DNA from: Streptomyces sp. NRRL F-5122
Lineage (GTDB): Bacteria > Actinomycetota > Actinomycetes > Streptomycetales > Streptomycetaceae
Length of the DNA: 64,000 nt
Assembly: GCF_001507435.1 (NCBI RefSeq)
Contig: NZ_LMWH01000105.1
Span: 85,449 to 149,448 of the forward strand
Reading direction: 5' to 3'
Position 1 is the stretch's first letter; each line of letters opens with the position of its first letter. The notes beneath the pieces were generated by a model. That model saw nothing but the letters and a program-made list of their open reading frames with translations. It searched no databases and was not told the origin of the DNA. The position numbers and the translations under genes are program-made. This document shows, in pieces, positions 1 to 9,013 of the stretch.

Positions 1-217
1 CGAGGAACTGCTCGCCGTGATGGCCCGCGAGACGATCGAACTGCTGACGGACCCCGCTGCCCGGGCGAGCCTGCGGCAGTGCGAGGGCGACAACTGCCCC
101 ATCGTGTACCTGGACACGTCCCGGGGCCGCCGACGCCGCTGGTGCTCGAGCGAGGTGTGCGGCAACCGGGAGCGCGTGGCCCGCCACCGCCGCCGGGCCG
201 CGCTCGCCCGGGCCTGA
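1..217 (+). CDS. CGNR zinc-finger protein, C-terminal part (5' end outside window)
   Basis: The reading frame is open from base 2, so only the last ~71 residues are present. They contain the treble-clef CGNR zinc finger: a first Cys pair in CEGDNC, then CSSEVCGNRERVARHRRR, followed by a basic tail. Proteins of this family (an N-terminal stress-related domain plus a C-terminal CGNR finger) are predicted DNA- or RNA-binding transcription factors common in Streptomyces. The target is unknown. The gene stops at 217 and is followed by about 600 bases without a gene. Confidence 0.85.
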   Translation, partial: EELLAVMARETIELLTDPAARASLRQCEGDNCPIVYLDTSRGRRRRWCSSEVCGNRERVARHRRRAALARA

Positions 218-828
218 ACCCCGCGGCGCCCGAAGCCTGCCGCGACCGAAGTCCTCCGAGCCCGGACCCGCCCGCGAAGCTTTCCGGGCCGAGCGCCGGG
301 CCGAGTCGAGCCGGGTCGAGCCGGGTCGAGCCGGGCCGGGTCCGCCGTGCCGGGGCCCGTCTGTCGAGCAGCCCCATGCCCGGCCGACGCCCGTACCGCG
401 GAACAGGACCGCGGAGGCGGAGAAAGCGGAACGGTGACGGAAAGGGATCGGACCGTCGCCGAAAGTAGACCTTCTGTCGCAGAAAGAGAGGCTTTTGCGG
501 AACTCGCTGGAAACGGGCGAGTCGTGGCAAAAGGTGGCCGAATCCGAAACGGACCGTGAAGACCTCGACAATTTCTTCATCGAAGTCAAGGGAAATTTTC
601 ACAGGATGATCCGGCGTGCCGCGGGAGTGAAGCCCACTGCCGCTGTGACCTGCGTCTCTCGGGCGTAGCGGCCGTATGTCCCCTTGAGGGAGAAATGAGT
701 GCCCAGCGGTGTGGCCTCCCACACCTCGCCCAAGAAAAATCTGGTCTCACTTTGAACACGGCGGTGCCCGCTCCCGTATCCCGATGCGAGCGACCGACTG
801 GGGGAACCCCCGGACATCGGAGGTAGGC
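218..828. other. Intergenic region before sigU, with a decamer repeat
   Basis: No convincing gene is seen; the short frames here lack normal codon bias and ribosome binding sites. The region holds three tandem copies of a 10-bp unit (cgagccgggt, third copy ending in c) at 307-336. It also holds a possible ECF-type promoter, GGAAC at 499-503 and GTC at 521-523 with a 17-nt spacer, which could drive sigU autoregulation. That promoter is a guess from spacing and motif only. Confidence 0.5.
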
Positions 829-1419
829 GTGCGCAAGGATTCCGCCGTGGCTGATGAACGAAGGCCAAGGGCCCGACATCGCATGACCTCGTCCGCGGCG
901 TCCTCCTCGCCGGAACCCGACGAGGAGCTGATGCGTGCCCTGTATCGGGAACACGCGGGACCCCTGCTCGCCTATGTGCTGCGCCTGGTCGCCGGCGACC
1001 GGCAGCGCGCCGAGGACGTCGTGCAGGAGACACTCATCCGTGCCTGGAAGAACGCCGGTCAGCTCAATCGAGCAACCGGTTCGGTACGCCCCTGGCTGGT
1101 GACGGTCGCCCGGCGCATCGTCATCGACGGTCACCGCAGCCGGCAGGCCCGGCCGCAGGAGGTCGACCCGTCGCCGCTGGAGGTCATCCCCGCGGAGGAC
1201 GAGATCGACAAGGCGTTGTGGCTGATGACACTGTCGGACGCGCTGGACGACCTGACCCCGGCCCACCGGGAGGTCCTGGTCGAAACGTACTTCAAAGGGC
1301 GTACGGTCAATGAGGCGGCCGAAACGCTCGGCATCCCCAGCGGAACGGTGCGCTCAAGGGTGTTCTACGCCCTGCGGTCCATGAAGCTGGCACTGGAGGA
1401 GCGGGGGGTGACGGCATGA
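829..1419 (+). CDS. sigU: ECF RNA polymerase sigma factor, SigU-like
   Basis: A 196-residue extracytoplasmic-function sigma factor. Region 2 is recognisable (LYREHAGPLLAYVLRL, then RAEDVVQETLIRAWKN), and so is region 4 with its helix-turn-helix (LTPAHREVLVETYFKGRT, then AETLGIPSGTVRSRV). GTG 829 was chosen because GGAGG at 819-823 lies correctly before it; ATG 883 is an alternative. The stop codon overlaps the next start (ATGA), so it is translationally coupled to its anti-sigma factor. The name rests on remembered synteny with the S. coelicolor sigU locus, next to helicase, malic enzyme and HU genes. The family assignment is firm, the symbol less so. Confidence 0.9.
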   Translation: MRKDSAVADERRPRARHRMTSSAASSSPEPDEELMRALYREHAGPLLAYVLRLVAGDRQRAEDVVQETLIRAWKNAGQLNRATGSVRPWLVTVARRIVIDGHRSRQARPQEVDPSPLEVIPAEDEIDKALWLMTLSDALDDLTPAHREVLVETYFKGRTVNEAAETLGIPSGTVRSRVFYALRSMKLALEERGVTA

Positions 1420-2237
1420 GCAATGTGTACGGGGGGTTCGGCACCGGCGGCCCTGGGGCCGTGCGAGGTCCACAAGGCCCCCAGGGACAGGGCGACATCC
1501 ACGAGACCGTCGGCGCCTACGCCCTCGGGATCCTGGACGACGCCGAGGCCACGGCCTTCGAGGCCCACCTCGCCACCTGCGACTGGTGCGCACAGCAACT
1601 GGACGATCTCGCGGGCATGGAGCCGATGCTGGCCGCCCTCGCGGATCTGCCGGGCAGCCAGGGGTCTCCGGCCATCGGCGAGTCCCTGTCGGCCAAGCCC
1701 AGCCCCCGGCTGGTCGAGCGGCTGATCGACGACGTGTCCGAACGGCGGGCCCAGAAGCGCCGCCGCGGTTTCTACCTCGTCGCGGCGGCGGCCGCCCTGA
1801 TCATCGGCGGTCCGCTCACCGTGATGGCGGTGAACGGCGGCAGCGACCACGGCGCCACCGACCCGATGGCCATGGGCCCCGCCCAGCAGGCCTTCCAGGT
1901 CATGAGCGACAAGCACGCGGGGACCGACCCGAGCACCAAGGTCAACGCCGTGGTCGCGATGGAGCCCAGGGACTGGGGCACGCACGCGGTGCTCCAGCTG
2001 AAGAACGTCACGGGTCCGCTCAAGTGCTCGCTGATCGCCGTCGGCAAGAACGGCGAGCGGGAGACGGTCACCTCGTGGGCCGTCCCGAAGTGGGGCTACG
2101 GCATCACGAACGCCAAGACCGAGCAGGCCAAGGAGCCCCTCTACGTCCACGGTGGCGCCGCTTTCACACCCAACGAGATCGACCACTTCGAGGTCATGAC
2201 CTTCGACGGGAAGAAACTGGTGGAGGTGGACGCGTAG
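1416..2237 (+). CDS. Membrane anti-sigma factor with zinc (ZAS) domain
   Basis: A 273-residue partner of the preceding sigma factor, overlapping it by 4 bp. After a Gly-rich N-terminus, residues ~28-70 form a zinc-containing anti-sigma domain with the HLATCDWC (HxxxCxxC) signature that binds and holds the sigma factor. One membrane segment follows (FYLVAAAAALIIGGPLTVMAV, about residue 115). The C-terminal ~140 residues are extracytoplasmic and resemble the RskA-type sensor domain. Inference: an envelope signal triggers release of the sigma factor, either by proteolysis or by thiol chemistry at the zinc site. Confidence 0.92.
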   Translation: MSNVYGGFGTGGPGAVRGPQGPQGQGDIHETVGAYALGILDDAEATAFEAHLATCDWCAQQLDDLAGMEPMLAALADLPGSQGSPAIGESLSAKPSPRLVERLIDDVSERRAQKRRRGFYLVAAAAALIIGGPLTVMAVNGGSDHGATDPMAMGPAQQAFQVMSDKHAGTDPSTKVNAVVAMEPRDWGTHAVLQLKNVTGPLKCSLIAVGKNGERETVTSWAVPKWGYGITNAKTEQAKEPLYVHGGAAFTPNEIDHFEVMTFDGKKLVEVDA

Positions 2238-2386
2238 GCGTTCGCACACCTGCCTGAGCAAGCCCGCGGCGTACGAACGAGGGACGCCGCGGGCCGACTC
2301 GTGTGGGGGTCCGGAGCAGGCCGTAGCCTCTTCGGGCCCCCTTCGCGTACGGTAGACGGCTGCCCAGCACGTCAGAAGGGGGCCCG

Positions 2387-4696
2387 GTGGCCGCTCAGGT
2401 TCAACAGGAAACCGCGCTCGGCCCGGTCGGCAAGTCCGCGCACGACTCGCTCCGCGACCGGGAGATCAGCGTCGAACAGGAACACCTGGACCGGGTGTAC
2501 CGACGCTTGGAGGAGAAGATCCACGAGGCGGAGTTCCTGATGCACGACGCCGCCCAGCGCGGGCACGTCGGCACACCAGGAGCCCTGGCCGAGCGGGACG
2601 CGCAGGTCTTCCGCGCGGGCGTACACCTGAACAGGCTCAACAACGAGTTCGAGGACTTCCTCTTCGGCCGCATCGACCTGCTGCGGGGCAGGGACGGCAA
2701 GAAGGGCCCGGACGGCGCGTACACGGCGGTCGAGCCCGCCGAGGGCGCGGTGCGGCCGGACAACACCGCCGACATCGCCGAGACCCTGCACATCGGCCGT
2801 ATCGGCGTCCTCGACGAGGAGTACGCGCCGCTGGTCATCGACTGGCGCGCGCCCGCGGCGGCTCCTTTCTACCGCTCCACACCGGTCGACCCCGGGCGGG
2901 TGGTCCGCCGCCGGGTCATCCGCTCCAAGGGGCGCCAGGTGCTGGGCGTCGAGGACGACCTGATGCGGCCCGAGCTGACGGCGACCCTCGACGGCCGCGA
3001 GCTGCCCGTGATCGGTGACGGCGCCCTGATGGCGGCCCTCGGCCAGGCCCGCACGCACACCATGCGGGACATCGTGGCGTCGATCCAGGCCGAGCAGGAC
3101 CTGGTGATCCGGGCCCCCGCCTCCTCCGTGACCTACGTCGAGGGCGGTCCCGGCACGGGCAAGACGGCCGTCGCCCTGCACCGGGCCGCCTACCTCCTCT
3201 ACCAGGACCGGCGCAGATATGCGGGCGGCATCCTGATCGTCTCGCCCACGCCTCTGCTGGTCGCGTACACCGAAGGAGTGCTGCCCTCGCTGGGTGAGGA
3301 GGGCCAGGTCGCCATCCGGGCGATCGGCTCGCTCGTCGACGGGGTGCAGGCAACCCTGTACGACTCCCCTTCCGTCGCCCGTGCCAAGGGCTCGCACCGC
3401 ATGCTCAAGGTGCTGCGGAAGGCCGCCCGCGGCGCCCTGGAGACCAACGAGGCACCCACCCGGCTGCGGGTCGTCGCCTTCGGCCGCCGCCTCGAACTGG
3501 AAGCCGAGGAACTGGAGCGCATCCGGCGCACCGCCCTGGGCGGCACCGCCCCGGTGAACCTGCTGCGCCCGCGCGCCCGCAAGCTGCTGCTGGACGCCCT
3601 GTGGGCGCGCTCCGGCTCGGCCCATCGGCACACCGACCCCGAACTGGCCGCCGAGCTGCGCTCCTCCTTCGACGAGGACGTCGCCTCGGAGGACTCCTTC
3701 CTCGACTTCCTGGCCGCCTGGTGGCCGGAGCTGACCCCGCAGGCCGTGCTGGACACCATGGCCGACGAGAGGCGTCTCGGCCGCTGGGGGCGGCGCATCC
3801 TCAGCCCCGGCGAGGTGCGCAGGGTCGCGCGCTCCCTGAAGCGGGAGGGCCTGTCCGTGCACGACGTGGCGATGCTGGACGAGCTCCAGGCCGTCCTCGG
3901 CCAGCCGGCCCGCCCGAGGAAGAAGCGCGAGCTGGACCCGCTGGACCAGCTGACCGGGCTGGAGGAGCTGATGCCCGTCCGCGAGGAGACCCAGCGCGAG
4001 CGCGCCGAACGGCTCGCGGCGGAGCGGACCGAGTACGCGCACGTGATCGTGGACGAGGCGCAGGACGTCACCCCGATGCAGTGGCGGATGGTCGGGCGGC
4101 GCGGCCGGCACGCCACCTGGACGGTGGTCGGCGATCCGGCCCAGTCCTCCTGGTCCGATCCGGACGAGGCGGCCGAGGCCCGTGAGGAGGCCCTGGGCAC
4201 CCGTCCGCGCCGCCGTTTCACCCTCACGGTGAACTACCGCAACCCGGCGGAGATCGCCGAACTGGCCTCGAAGGTGCTCGCGCTCGCGATGCCGGGCTCC
4301 GAGTCCCCCTCCGCCGTGCGGTCCACCGGCGTCGAGCCGCGCTTCGCGGCCGTGCACGGGTCGCTGGGCCGAACGGTCCGCGAGGAGGCCGCCCGGCTGC
4401 TGGCCCGCGTCGACGGGACGGTCGGCGTCGTCGTCGCCATGAACCGGCGCGACGAGGCGGCCCGCTGGCTCGAGGGGCTCGGCGACCGAGTGGTGGCGCT
4501 CGGCAGCCTGGAGGCCAAGGGGCTGGAGTACGACGCGACCGTCGTCGTCTCGCCCGCGGAGATCGCCGACGAGAGCCCCGCGGGACTGCGGGTGCTCTAC
4601 GTGGCCCTCACCCGGGCGACGCAACAGCTGACGGTGGTCTCGGGAGAGCGTGACGAACCGGACAGCGCCGGAGTTCCGGACCTGCTGCGGGACTGA
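2387..4696 (+). CDS. helR: HelD/HelR-type UvrD-like ATPase acting on RNA polymerase
   Basis: A 769-residue superfamily-1 helicase-like ATPase. Residues 1-180 form a coiled-coil N-terminal arm (REISVEQEHLDRVYRRLEEK). Walker A is GGPGTGKTA near residue 253, Walker B is VIVDEAQD near 553, and late motifs are GLEYDATVVV and LYVALTRATQQLTVV. HelD/HelR proteins enter the RNA polymerase channels and recycle stalled enzyme; HelR of Streptomyces also removes rifamycins from polymerase. I assign this gene to that family rather than to DNA-repair UvrD because of its length and N-terminal arm. GTG 2387 follows an AGAAGGGGG ribosome binding site. I saw no good match to the rifamycin-associated element upstream, so inducibility by rifamycin is unsupported here. 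Confidence 0.85.
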   Translation: MAAQVQQETALGPVGKSAHDSLRDREISVEQEHLDRVYRRLEEKIHEAEFLMHDAAQRGHVGTPGALAERDAQVFRAGVHLNRLNNEFEDFLFGRIDLLRGRDGKKGPDGAYTAVEPAEGAVRPDNTADIAETLHIGRIGVLDEEYAPLVIDWRAPAAAPFYRSTPVDPGRVVRRRVIRSKGRQVLGVEDDLMRPELTATLDGRELPVIGDGALMAALGQARTHTMRDIVASIQAEQDLVIRAPASSVTYVEGGPGTGKTAVALHRAAYLLYQDRRRYAGGILIVSPTPLLVAYTEGVLPSLGEEGQVAIRAIGSLVDGVQATLYDSPSVARAKGSHRMLKVLRKAARGALETNEAPTRLRVVAFGRRLELEAEELERIRRTALGGTAPVNLLRPRARKLLLDALWARSGSAHRHTDPELAAELRSSFDEDVASEDSFLDFLAAWWPELTPQAVLDTMADERRLGRWGRRILSPGEVRRVARSLKREGLSVHDVAMLDELQAVLGQPARPRKKRELDPLDQLTGLEELMPVREETQRERAERLAAERTEYAHVIVDEAQDVTPMQWRMVGRRGRHATWTVVGDPAQSSWSDPDEAAEAREEALGTRPRRRFTLTVNYRNPAEIAELASKVLALAMPGSESPSAVRSTGVEPRFAAVHGSLGRTVREEAARLLARVDGTVGVVVAMNRRDEAARWLEGLGDRVVALGSLEAKGLEYDATVVVSPAEIADESPAGLRVLYVALTRATQQLTVVSGERDEPDSAGVPDLLRD

Positions 4697-5097
4697 TCGG
4701 GGGAGGCCTGCGCGGGTCGGCGGAAATGAACTTCCGGTGCGGGAATGGCCTTACGGGATCCGTTTGTTAGCCTGGGTGTGACACCGGCTCGATCCAAGCC
4801 CCCGGGCCCAACCTTCGTCGCTACGAGCGACCACTTGCCGCGAGGCGAGCATGGCGGGTCGGTGTCATGAACGTCGCAGAGGTCCGCGTCACGGGGTGGC
4901 GCGGACCTCTGGCGTCTGTGGTGACACAGCCCCTCCTTGGCCGCCGCGACCGCCCTCTCGTATGGTCAAAGATGCTTTCCGAACGTACGCCGGCTGAACA
5001 CAAGGTTCGCAATCCAGGGCGGCTACCACGTACTCCCCGGTAGGTGCGACGATCGGACGGCACATACGCGACACGGTGAAAGCAGAGGAAGTCGGCC
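4697..5097. other. Intergenic region between helR and malic enzyme
   Basis: There is no gene. It contains a strong hairpin at 4877-4911 (listed separately) and a short inverted repeat gtcgct-acg-agcgac near 4816-4830. The malic enzyme promoter must lie between about 4912 and 5080, but no convincing -35/-10 pair is seen. Confidence 0.5.
4877..4911 (+). terminator. Hairpin, probable terminator after helR
   Basis: There is a perfect 12-bp inverted repeat (cagaggtccgcg and its complement) around an 11-base loop. It has no T-run, as is usual for Streptomyces I-shaped terminators. An attenuator for the malic enzyme gene is possible. Confidence 0.6.
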
Positions 5098-6516
5098 ATG
5101 GCAACGGCGCCCAGCGTCTCCTACTCGATGACGGTCCGGCTGGAGGTGCCCGCGAGCGGAACCGCGGTGTCCCAGCTCACCACGGCCGTGGAGTCCTCCG
5201 GAGGCTCGGTGACGGGCCTCGACGTCACCGCGTCGGGCCACGAGAAGCTCCGTATCGACGTCACCATCGCCGCCACCTCGACCTCCCACGCCGAGGAGAT
5301 CGTCGGGAAGCTGCGTGGCATCGAGGGCGTGACCCTGGGCAAGGTCTCGGACCGTACCTTCCTCATGCACCTCGGCGGCAAGATCGAGATGGCGTCGAAG
5401 CACCCCATCCGCAACCGTGACGACCTCTCCATGATCTACACCCCGGGCGTGGCGCGCGTCTGCATGGCGATCGCGGAGAACCCGGAGGACGCCCGCCGTC
5501 TGACCATCAAGCGCAACTCCGTTGCGGTCGTGACGGACGGGTCGGCCGTGCTGGGCCTCGGCAACATCGGCCCGAAGGCCGCGCTGCCCGTGATGGAGGG
5601 CAAGGCGGCGCTCTTCAAGCGGTTCGCCGGCATCGACGCCTGGCCGCTCTGCCTCGACACCCAGGACACCGACGCGATCGTCGAGATCGTCAAGGCGATC
5701 GCCCCCGGCTTCGCCGGGATCAACCTCGAGGACATCTCGGCACCCCGCTGCTTCGAGATCGAGGCACGGCTGCGCGAGGCCCTCGACATCCCGGTCTTCC
5801 ACGACGACCAGCACGGCACCGCGATCGTGGTGCTCGCGGCCCTGACCAACGCGCTTCGTGTGGTGGGCAAGGCGATCGAGAGCGTTCGGGTCGTCATGTC
5901 GGGCGCGGGCGCGGCCGGTACGGCGATCCTCAAGCTGCTGCTCGCGGCGGGGGTGAAGAACGCGGTCGTCGCCGACATCCACGGCGTCGTGCACACCGGC
6001 CGCGAGGACCTGGTGGCCGCCGCCGCGGACTCGCCGCTGCGCTGGATCGCCGACAACACCAACCCCGAGGGCCTGACGGGCACGCTCAAGGAGGCCGTGC
6101 ACGACGCGGACGTCTTCATCGGCGTCTCCGCCCCGAACGTCCTCGACGGCGACGACGTCGCCGCCATGGCCGACGGCGCGATCGTGTTCGCGCTCGCGAA
6201 TCCCGACCCCGAGGTCGACCCCGCAATCGCTCGCCAGACGGCGGCCGTTGTGGCCACGGGCCGCTCCGACTTCCCGAACCAGATCAACAACGTCCTGGTG
6301 TTCCCCGGCGTCTTCCGCGGTCTGCTGGACGCGCAGTCCCGCACCGTCAACACGGACATGATGCTGGCCGCCGCGACCGCCCTCGCGGACGTGGTGACCG
6401 AGGACGAGCTGAACCCGAACTACATCGTCCCGAGCGTCTTCAACGAGAAGGTCGCGGGCGCGGTGGCGGGTGCGGTGCGGGAAGCGGCGAGGACGGCGGT
6501 GCCGTCGGGCCAGTAG
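5098..6516 (+). CDS. maeB: NAD(P)-dependent malic enzyme with N-terminal ACT domain
   Basis: A 472-residue malate oxidoreductase (decarboxylating) that converts malate to pyruvate and CO2 in the cytoplasm. Residues ~8-88 form an ACT-like regulatory domain. The malic enzyme core follows: MIYTPGVARVC near residue 111, VVTDGSAVLGLGNIGP, the metal-binding stretch FHDDQHGTAIV, and a Rossmann nucleotide site SGAGAAG near residue 267. ATG 5098 is preceded by AGAGGAAG. Streptomyces malic enzymes link the TCA cycle to acetyl-CoA and storage-lipid supply. Cofactor preference cannot be read safely from the sequence. Confidence 0.93.
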   Translation: MATAPSVSYSMTVRLEVPASGTAVSQLTTAVESSGGSVTGLDVTASGHEKLRIDVTIAATSTSHAEEIVGKLRGIEGVTLGKVSDRTFLMHLGGKIEMASKHPIRNRDDLSMIYTPGVARVCMAIAENPEDARRLTIKRNSVAVVTDGSAVLGLGNIGPKAALPVMEGKAALFKRFAGIDAWPLCLDTQDTDAIVEIVKAIAPGFAGINLEDISAPRCFEIEARLREALDIPVFHDDQHGTAIVVLAALTNALRVVGKAIESVRVVMSGAGAAGTAILKLLLAAGVKNAVVADIHGVVHTGREDLVAAAADSPLRWIADNTNPEGLTGTLKEAVHDADVFIGVSAPNVLDGDDVAAMADGAIVFALANPDPEVDPAIARQTAAVVATGRSDFPNQINNVLVFPGVFRGLLDAQSRTVNTDMMLAAATALADVVTEDELNPNYIVPSVFNEKVAGAVAGAVREAARTAVPSGQ

Positions 6517-6577
6517 TCCGGCCCTGTGACCATGGCCACGGTGGCCGCGTGTCCGGCGCGTCGCGGAACCCCGGAGC

Positions 6578-6606
6578 CCTGGCCGCCCTCTATGGTGGCG
6601 GCCAGG
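6578..6606 (+). terminator. Hairpin after malic enzyme gene
   Basis: A 10-bp perfect inverted repeat (cctggccgcc / ggcggccagg) with a 9-base loop lies 60 bases past the malic enzyme stop. It is a likely terminator. The rest of 6517-6899 has no gene and must carry the HU promoter. Confidence 0.55.
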
Positions 6607-6899
6607 CTCATGGCCCCAGGGGCCTGCGGTCCGTTGCCGGGAGGGGGCGGAGCGTCACCACAGCGAGGCCGTGGCGCTTTCGTGTGACTCCCAAGGGTGT
6701 TCTCGTGGCTCCTACGGGTGCCGGATTGGCTTTCCCGCCGCAGGTGGGGGCAGGATGCGTCTTCGGGCGCGAGGGTCTGACGACGGACCCGGGTCCGGGG
6801 ACCCACCGAGGACCCTGGCAGCATCGGCTTCGCCGTGCCCATCATGCGGCTCCGCCGCGTGGCACGCCTCAACGGCAAGAAGAACACGGGAGTAACAAC

Positions 6900-7181
6900 A
6901 TGAACCGCAGTGAGCTGGTGGCCGCGCTGGCCGACCGCGCCGAGGTGACCCGCAAGGACGCCGACGCCGTGCTGGCCGCGTTCGCCGAGACCGTCGGCGA
7001 GATCGTCGCCAAGGGCGACGAGAAGGTCACCATCCCCGGCTTCCTGACCTTCGAGCGCACCCACCGTGCCGCTCGCACCGCGCGCAACCCGCAGACCGGC
7101 GACCCCATCCAGATCCCGGCCGGCTACAGCGTGAAGGTCTCCGCGGGCTCCAAGCTCAAGGAAGCCGCCAAGGGCAAGTGA
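6900..7181 (+). CDS. hup: HU-family nucleoid DNA-binding protein
   Basis: A 93-residue HU protein that bends and compacts DNA as a dimer. It shows the complete family pattern: MNRSELVAALADRAEV N-terminus, helices to residue ~40, IPGFLTFERTHRAARTARNP with the beta-arm NPQTGDPIQIPAGYS, and a C-terminal KVSAGSKLKEAAK. The length matches the short vegetative HU (HupA type), not the long Lys-rich HupS. ATG 6900 is preceded by GGGAG. A monocistronic transcript is expected, ending at the hairpin at 7322-7354. Confidence 0.96.
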   Translation: MNRSELVAALADRAEVTRKDADAVLAAFAETVGEIVAKGDEKVTIPGFLTFERTHRAARTARNPQTGDPIQIPAGYSVKVSAGSKLKEAAKGK

Positions 7182-7194
7182 CCTTGCCGGTCGT

Positions 7195-7310
7195 ACGCCG
7201 CGGGACGGCGTACGAGGCCGTACCGTCACGGAACGGCGCAACACAGGCCGTACCGCCACGGGACGGCGTAACGAGGCCCGCAGACGCTCCTCGGGACGGC
7301 GTACGGGCCC
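7195..7310. repeat. Four imperfect copies of a ~30-bp repeat between hup and murA
   Basis: The core ggRacggcg recurs at 7202, 7230, 7260 and 7293. It is flanked by further shared sequence (gtac/gtaac, aggcc, and in the middle copies gtaccgYcacgg). The period is about 28-33 bp. Part of it also forms gtacgccg/cggcgtac inverted repeats. It could be a protein-binding array or simple slippage expansion in the hup 3' region. Confidence 0.7.
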
Positions 7311-7321
7311 GGTAAGGCCGA

Positions 7322-7354
7322 AGGGGCGGCCACCCGGTTCGGGTGGCCGCCCCT
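7322..7354. terminator. Bidirectional terminator between convergent hup and murA
   Basis: A perfect 14-bp inverted repeat (aggggcggccaccc) with a 5-base loop sits between the two convergent genes. The stem is long and GC-rich. Confidence 0.85.
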
Positions 7355-7372
7355 AGCGCTGTCCTGGTGGCC

Positions 7373-8713
7373 TCAGCCGAGCGCCTTGCCCGGCAGCTCG
7401 ACCTTCGCGCCCAGCTCCACGAGCTTGTCCATGAAGTTCTCGTAGCCGCGGTTGATGAGGTCGATGCCGTGGACCCGTGACGTGCCCTGGGCGGCGAGGG
7501 CCGCGATCAGGTACGAGAACCCGCCGCGCAGGTCGGGGATGACGAGGTCGGCGCCCTGGAGCTTGGTCGGGCCCGAAACGACCGCGGAGTGGAGGAAGTT
7601 GCGCTGCCCGAAGCGGCAGTCGGAGCCGCCGAGGCACTCGCGGTAGAGCTGGATGTGTGCGCCCATCTGGTTGAGCGCGGAGGTGAAGCCGAGACGGGAC
7701 TCGTAGACCGTCTCGTGGATGATCGACAGGCCCGTGGCCTGCGTCAGGGCGACCACCAGGGGCTGCTGCCAGTCCGTCTGGAAGCCCGGGTGCACGTCCG
7801 TCTCCAGCGCGATGGACTTCAGCTGGCCGCCGGGGTGCCAGAAGCGGATGCCCTCGTCGTCGATCTCGAAGGCGCCGCCCACCTTCCGGTAGGTGTTCAG
7901 GAACGTCATCATCGAGCGCTGCTGCGCCCCGCGGACGTAGATGTTGCCCTCGGTCGCCAGCGCCGCCGACGCCCAGGAGGCGGCCTCCAGACGGTCCGGG
8001 AGGGCGCGGTGGGCGTAGCCGCCGAGCTTGTCCACACCGGTGATGCGGATCGTGCGGTCGGTGTCCATCGCGATGATCGCGCCCATCTTCTGCAGCACGC
8101 AGATGAGGTCCTCGATCTCCGGTTCGACGGCCGCGTTGGACAGCTCGGTGACACCCTCGGCGAGCACGGCCGTCAGCAGGACCTGCTCGGTGGCGCCGAC
8201 GGACGGGTAGGGCAGCCGGATCTTCGTGCCGCGCAGCCCCTTGGGCGCCTCCAGGTACTGGCCGTCCGCGCGCTTCTCGATGGTGGCGCCGAACTGCCGC
8301 AGCACGTCGAAGTGGAAGTCGATGGGACGGCCGCCGATGTCGCAGCCGCCGAGGCCGGGGATGAACGCATGGCCCAGCCGGTGCAGCAGGGGGCCGCAGA
8401 AGAGGATCGGGATGCGCGACGAGCCCGCGTGGGCATCGATGTCAGCGACGTTCGCGCTCTCGACGTGCGTCGGGTCCAGCACCAGCTCGCCGGGCTCCTC
8501 GCCCGGACGGACCGTCACACCGTGCAGTTGCAGCAGTCCGCGCACCACACGCACGTCGCGGATGTCGGGAACGTTGCGCAGGCGGCTCGGCGCGCTGCCC
8601 AGCAGGGCGGCGACCATGGCCTTCGGCACGAGGTTCTTCGCGCCGCGGACACGGATTTCGCCCTCCAGGGGGGTTCCGCCGTGGACAAGCAGGACATCGT
8701 CGTTGACGGTCAT
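7373..8713 (-). CDS. murA: UDP-N-acetylglucosamine 1-carboxyvinyltransferase MurA
   Basis: A 446-residue MurA, the enzyme that transfers enolpyruvate from PEP to UDP-GlcNAc in the first committed step of peptidoglycan synthesis. It begins MTVNDDVLLVHGGTPLEGE and contains RGAKN, the active-site loop GLGGCDIGGRP with the fosfomycin-target cysteine near residue 124, and later WASAALATEG and DLRGGFSYLIAALAA. The frame runs 23 codons further upstream, but ATG 8713 matches where family members begin. The catalytic Cys (not Asp, as in mycobacteria) predicts a fosfomycin-sensitive enzyme unless a second MurA exists elsewhere. Confidence 0.95.
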   Translation of the reverse strand: MTVNDDVLLVHGGTPLEGEIRVRGAKNLVPKAMVAALLGSAPSRLRNVPDIRDVRVVRGLLQLHGVTVRPGEEPGELVLDPTHVESANVADIDAHAGSSRIPILFCGPLLHRLGHAFIPGLGGCDIGGRPIDFHFDVLRQFGATIEKRADGQYLEAPKGLRGTKIRLPYPSVGATEQVLLTAVLAEGVTELSNAAVEPEIEDLICVLQKMGAIIAMDTDRTIRITGVDKLGGYAHRALPDRLEAASWASAALATEGNIYVRGAQQRSMMTFLNTYRKVGGAFEIDDEGIRFWHPGGQLKSIALETDVHPGFQTDWQQPLVVALTQATGLSIIHETVYESRLGFTSALNQMGAHIQLYRECLGGSDCRFGQRNFLHSAVVSGPTKLQGADLVIPDLRGGFSYLIAALAAQGTSRVHGIDLINRGYENFMDKLVELGAKVELPGKALG

Positions 8714-9013
8714 GGATCTCGCGTTCCGTGGAGTTGGGCAGGGGCCGGAGACGTAAGCGTAATGGCCGTCCACCCCCCGCAAGTAAGCCCGAGGACCTCC
8801 GGGCTACGTCATAGCTTTGCCACAACACGAACCGTGCGTAACCGGACGCACGGGGTTACCACGTGTCACGGGGCGCCCGCGCGTCGGCCACCCGCCCTCC
8901 GCTCTCCCGGCGCCTCTCGGGAACGGGCCCTCACCAGGCGGCCTGTCCGGTCACCGACCGCATTCACCCGCGTACCCGCATTGCCTCTCCACGTGGAGGC
9001 AAGATGCGGGATC
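8714..9013. other. Divergent promoter region murA / yqgE
   Basis: A 300-base intergenic region with both promoters and no gene. It contains an 8-bp perfect inverted repeat at 8832-8853 (ccgtgcgt / acgcacgg). Long reading frames crossing this region are antisense shadows of murA. Confidence 0.5.

Noticed and set aside
2238..2386. Rifamycin-associated element upstream of helR
   Set aside because: I looked for the palindromic element and found only GC-rich sequence (gggggtccgg ... gggccccc) that does not match.
2372..4624. 750-codon open frame antisense to helR
   Set aside because: It mirrors the helR codon structure, has no family resemblance, and is a GC-bias shadow.
7195..7310. CRISPR array
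   Set aside because: The copies are imperfect, contiguous, with no unique spacers and no cas genes nearby.
7589..9013. N-terminal extension of the yqgE frame across murA
   Set aside because: The upstream ~475 codons are antisense to murA; YqgE family members begin near 9014-9023.
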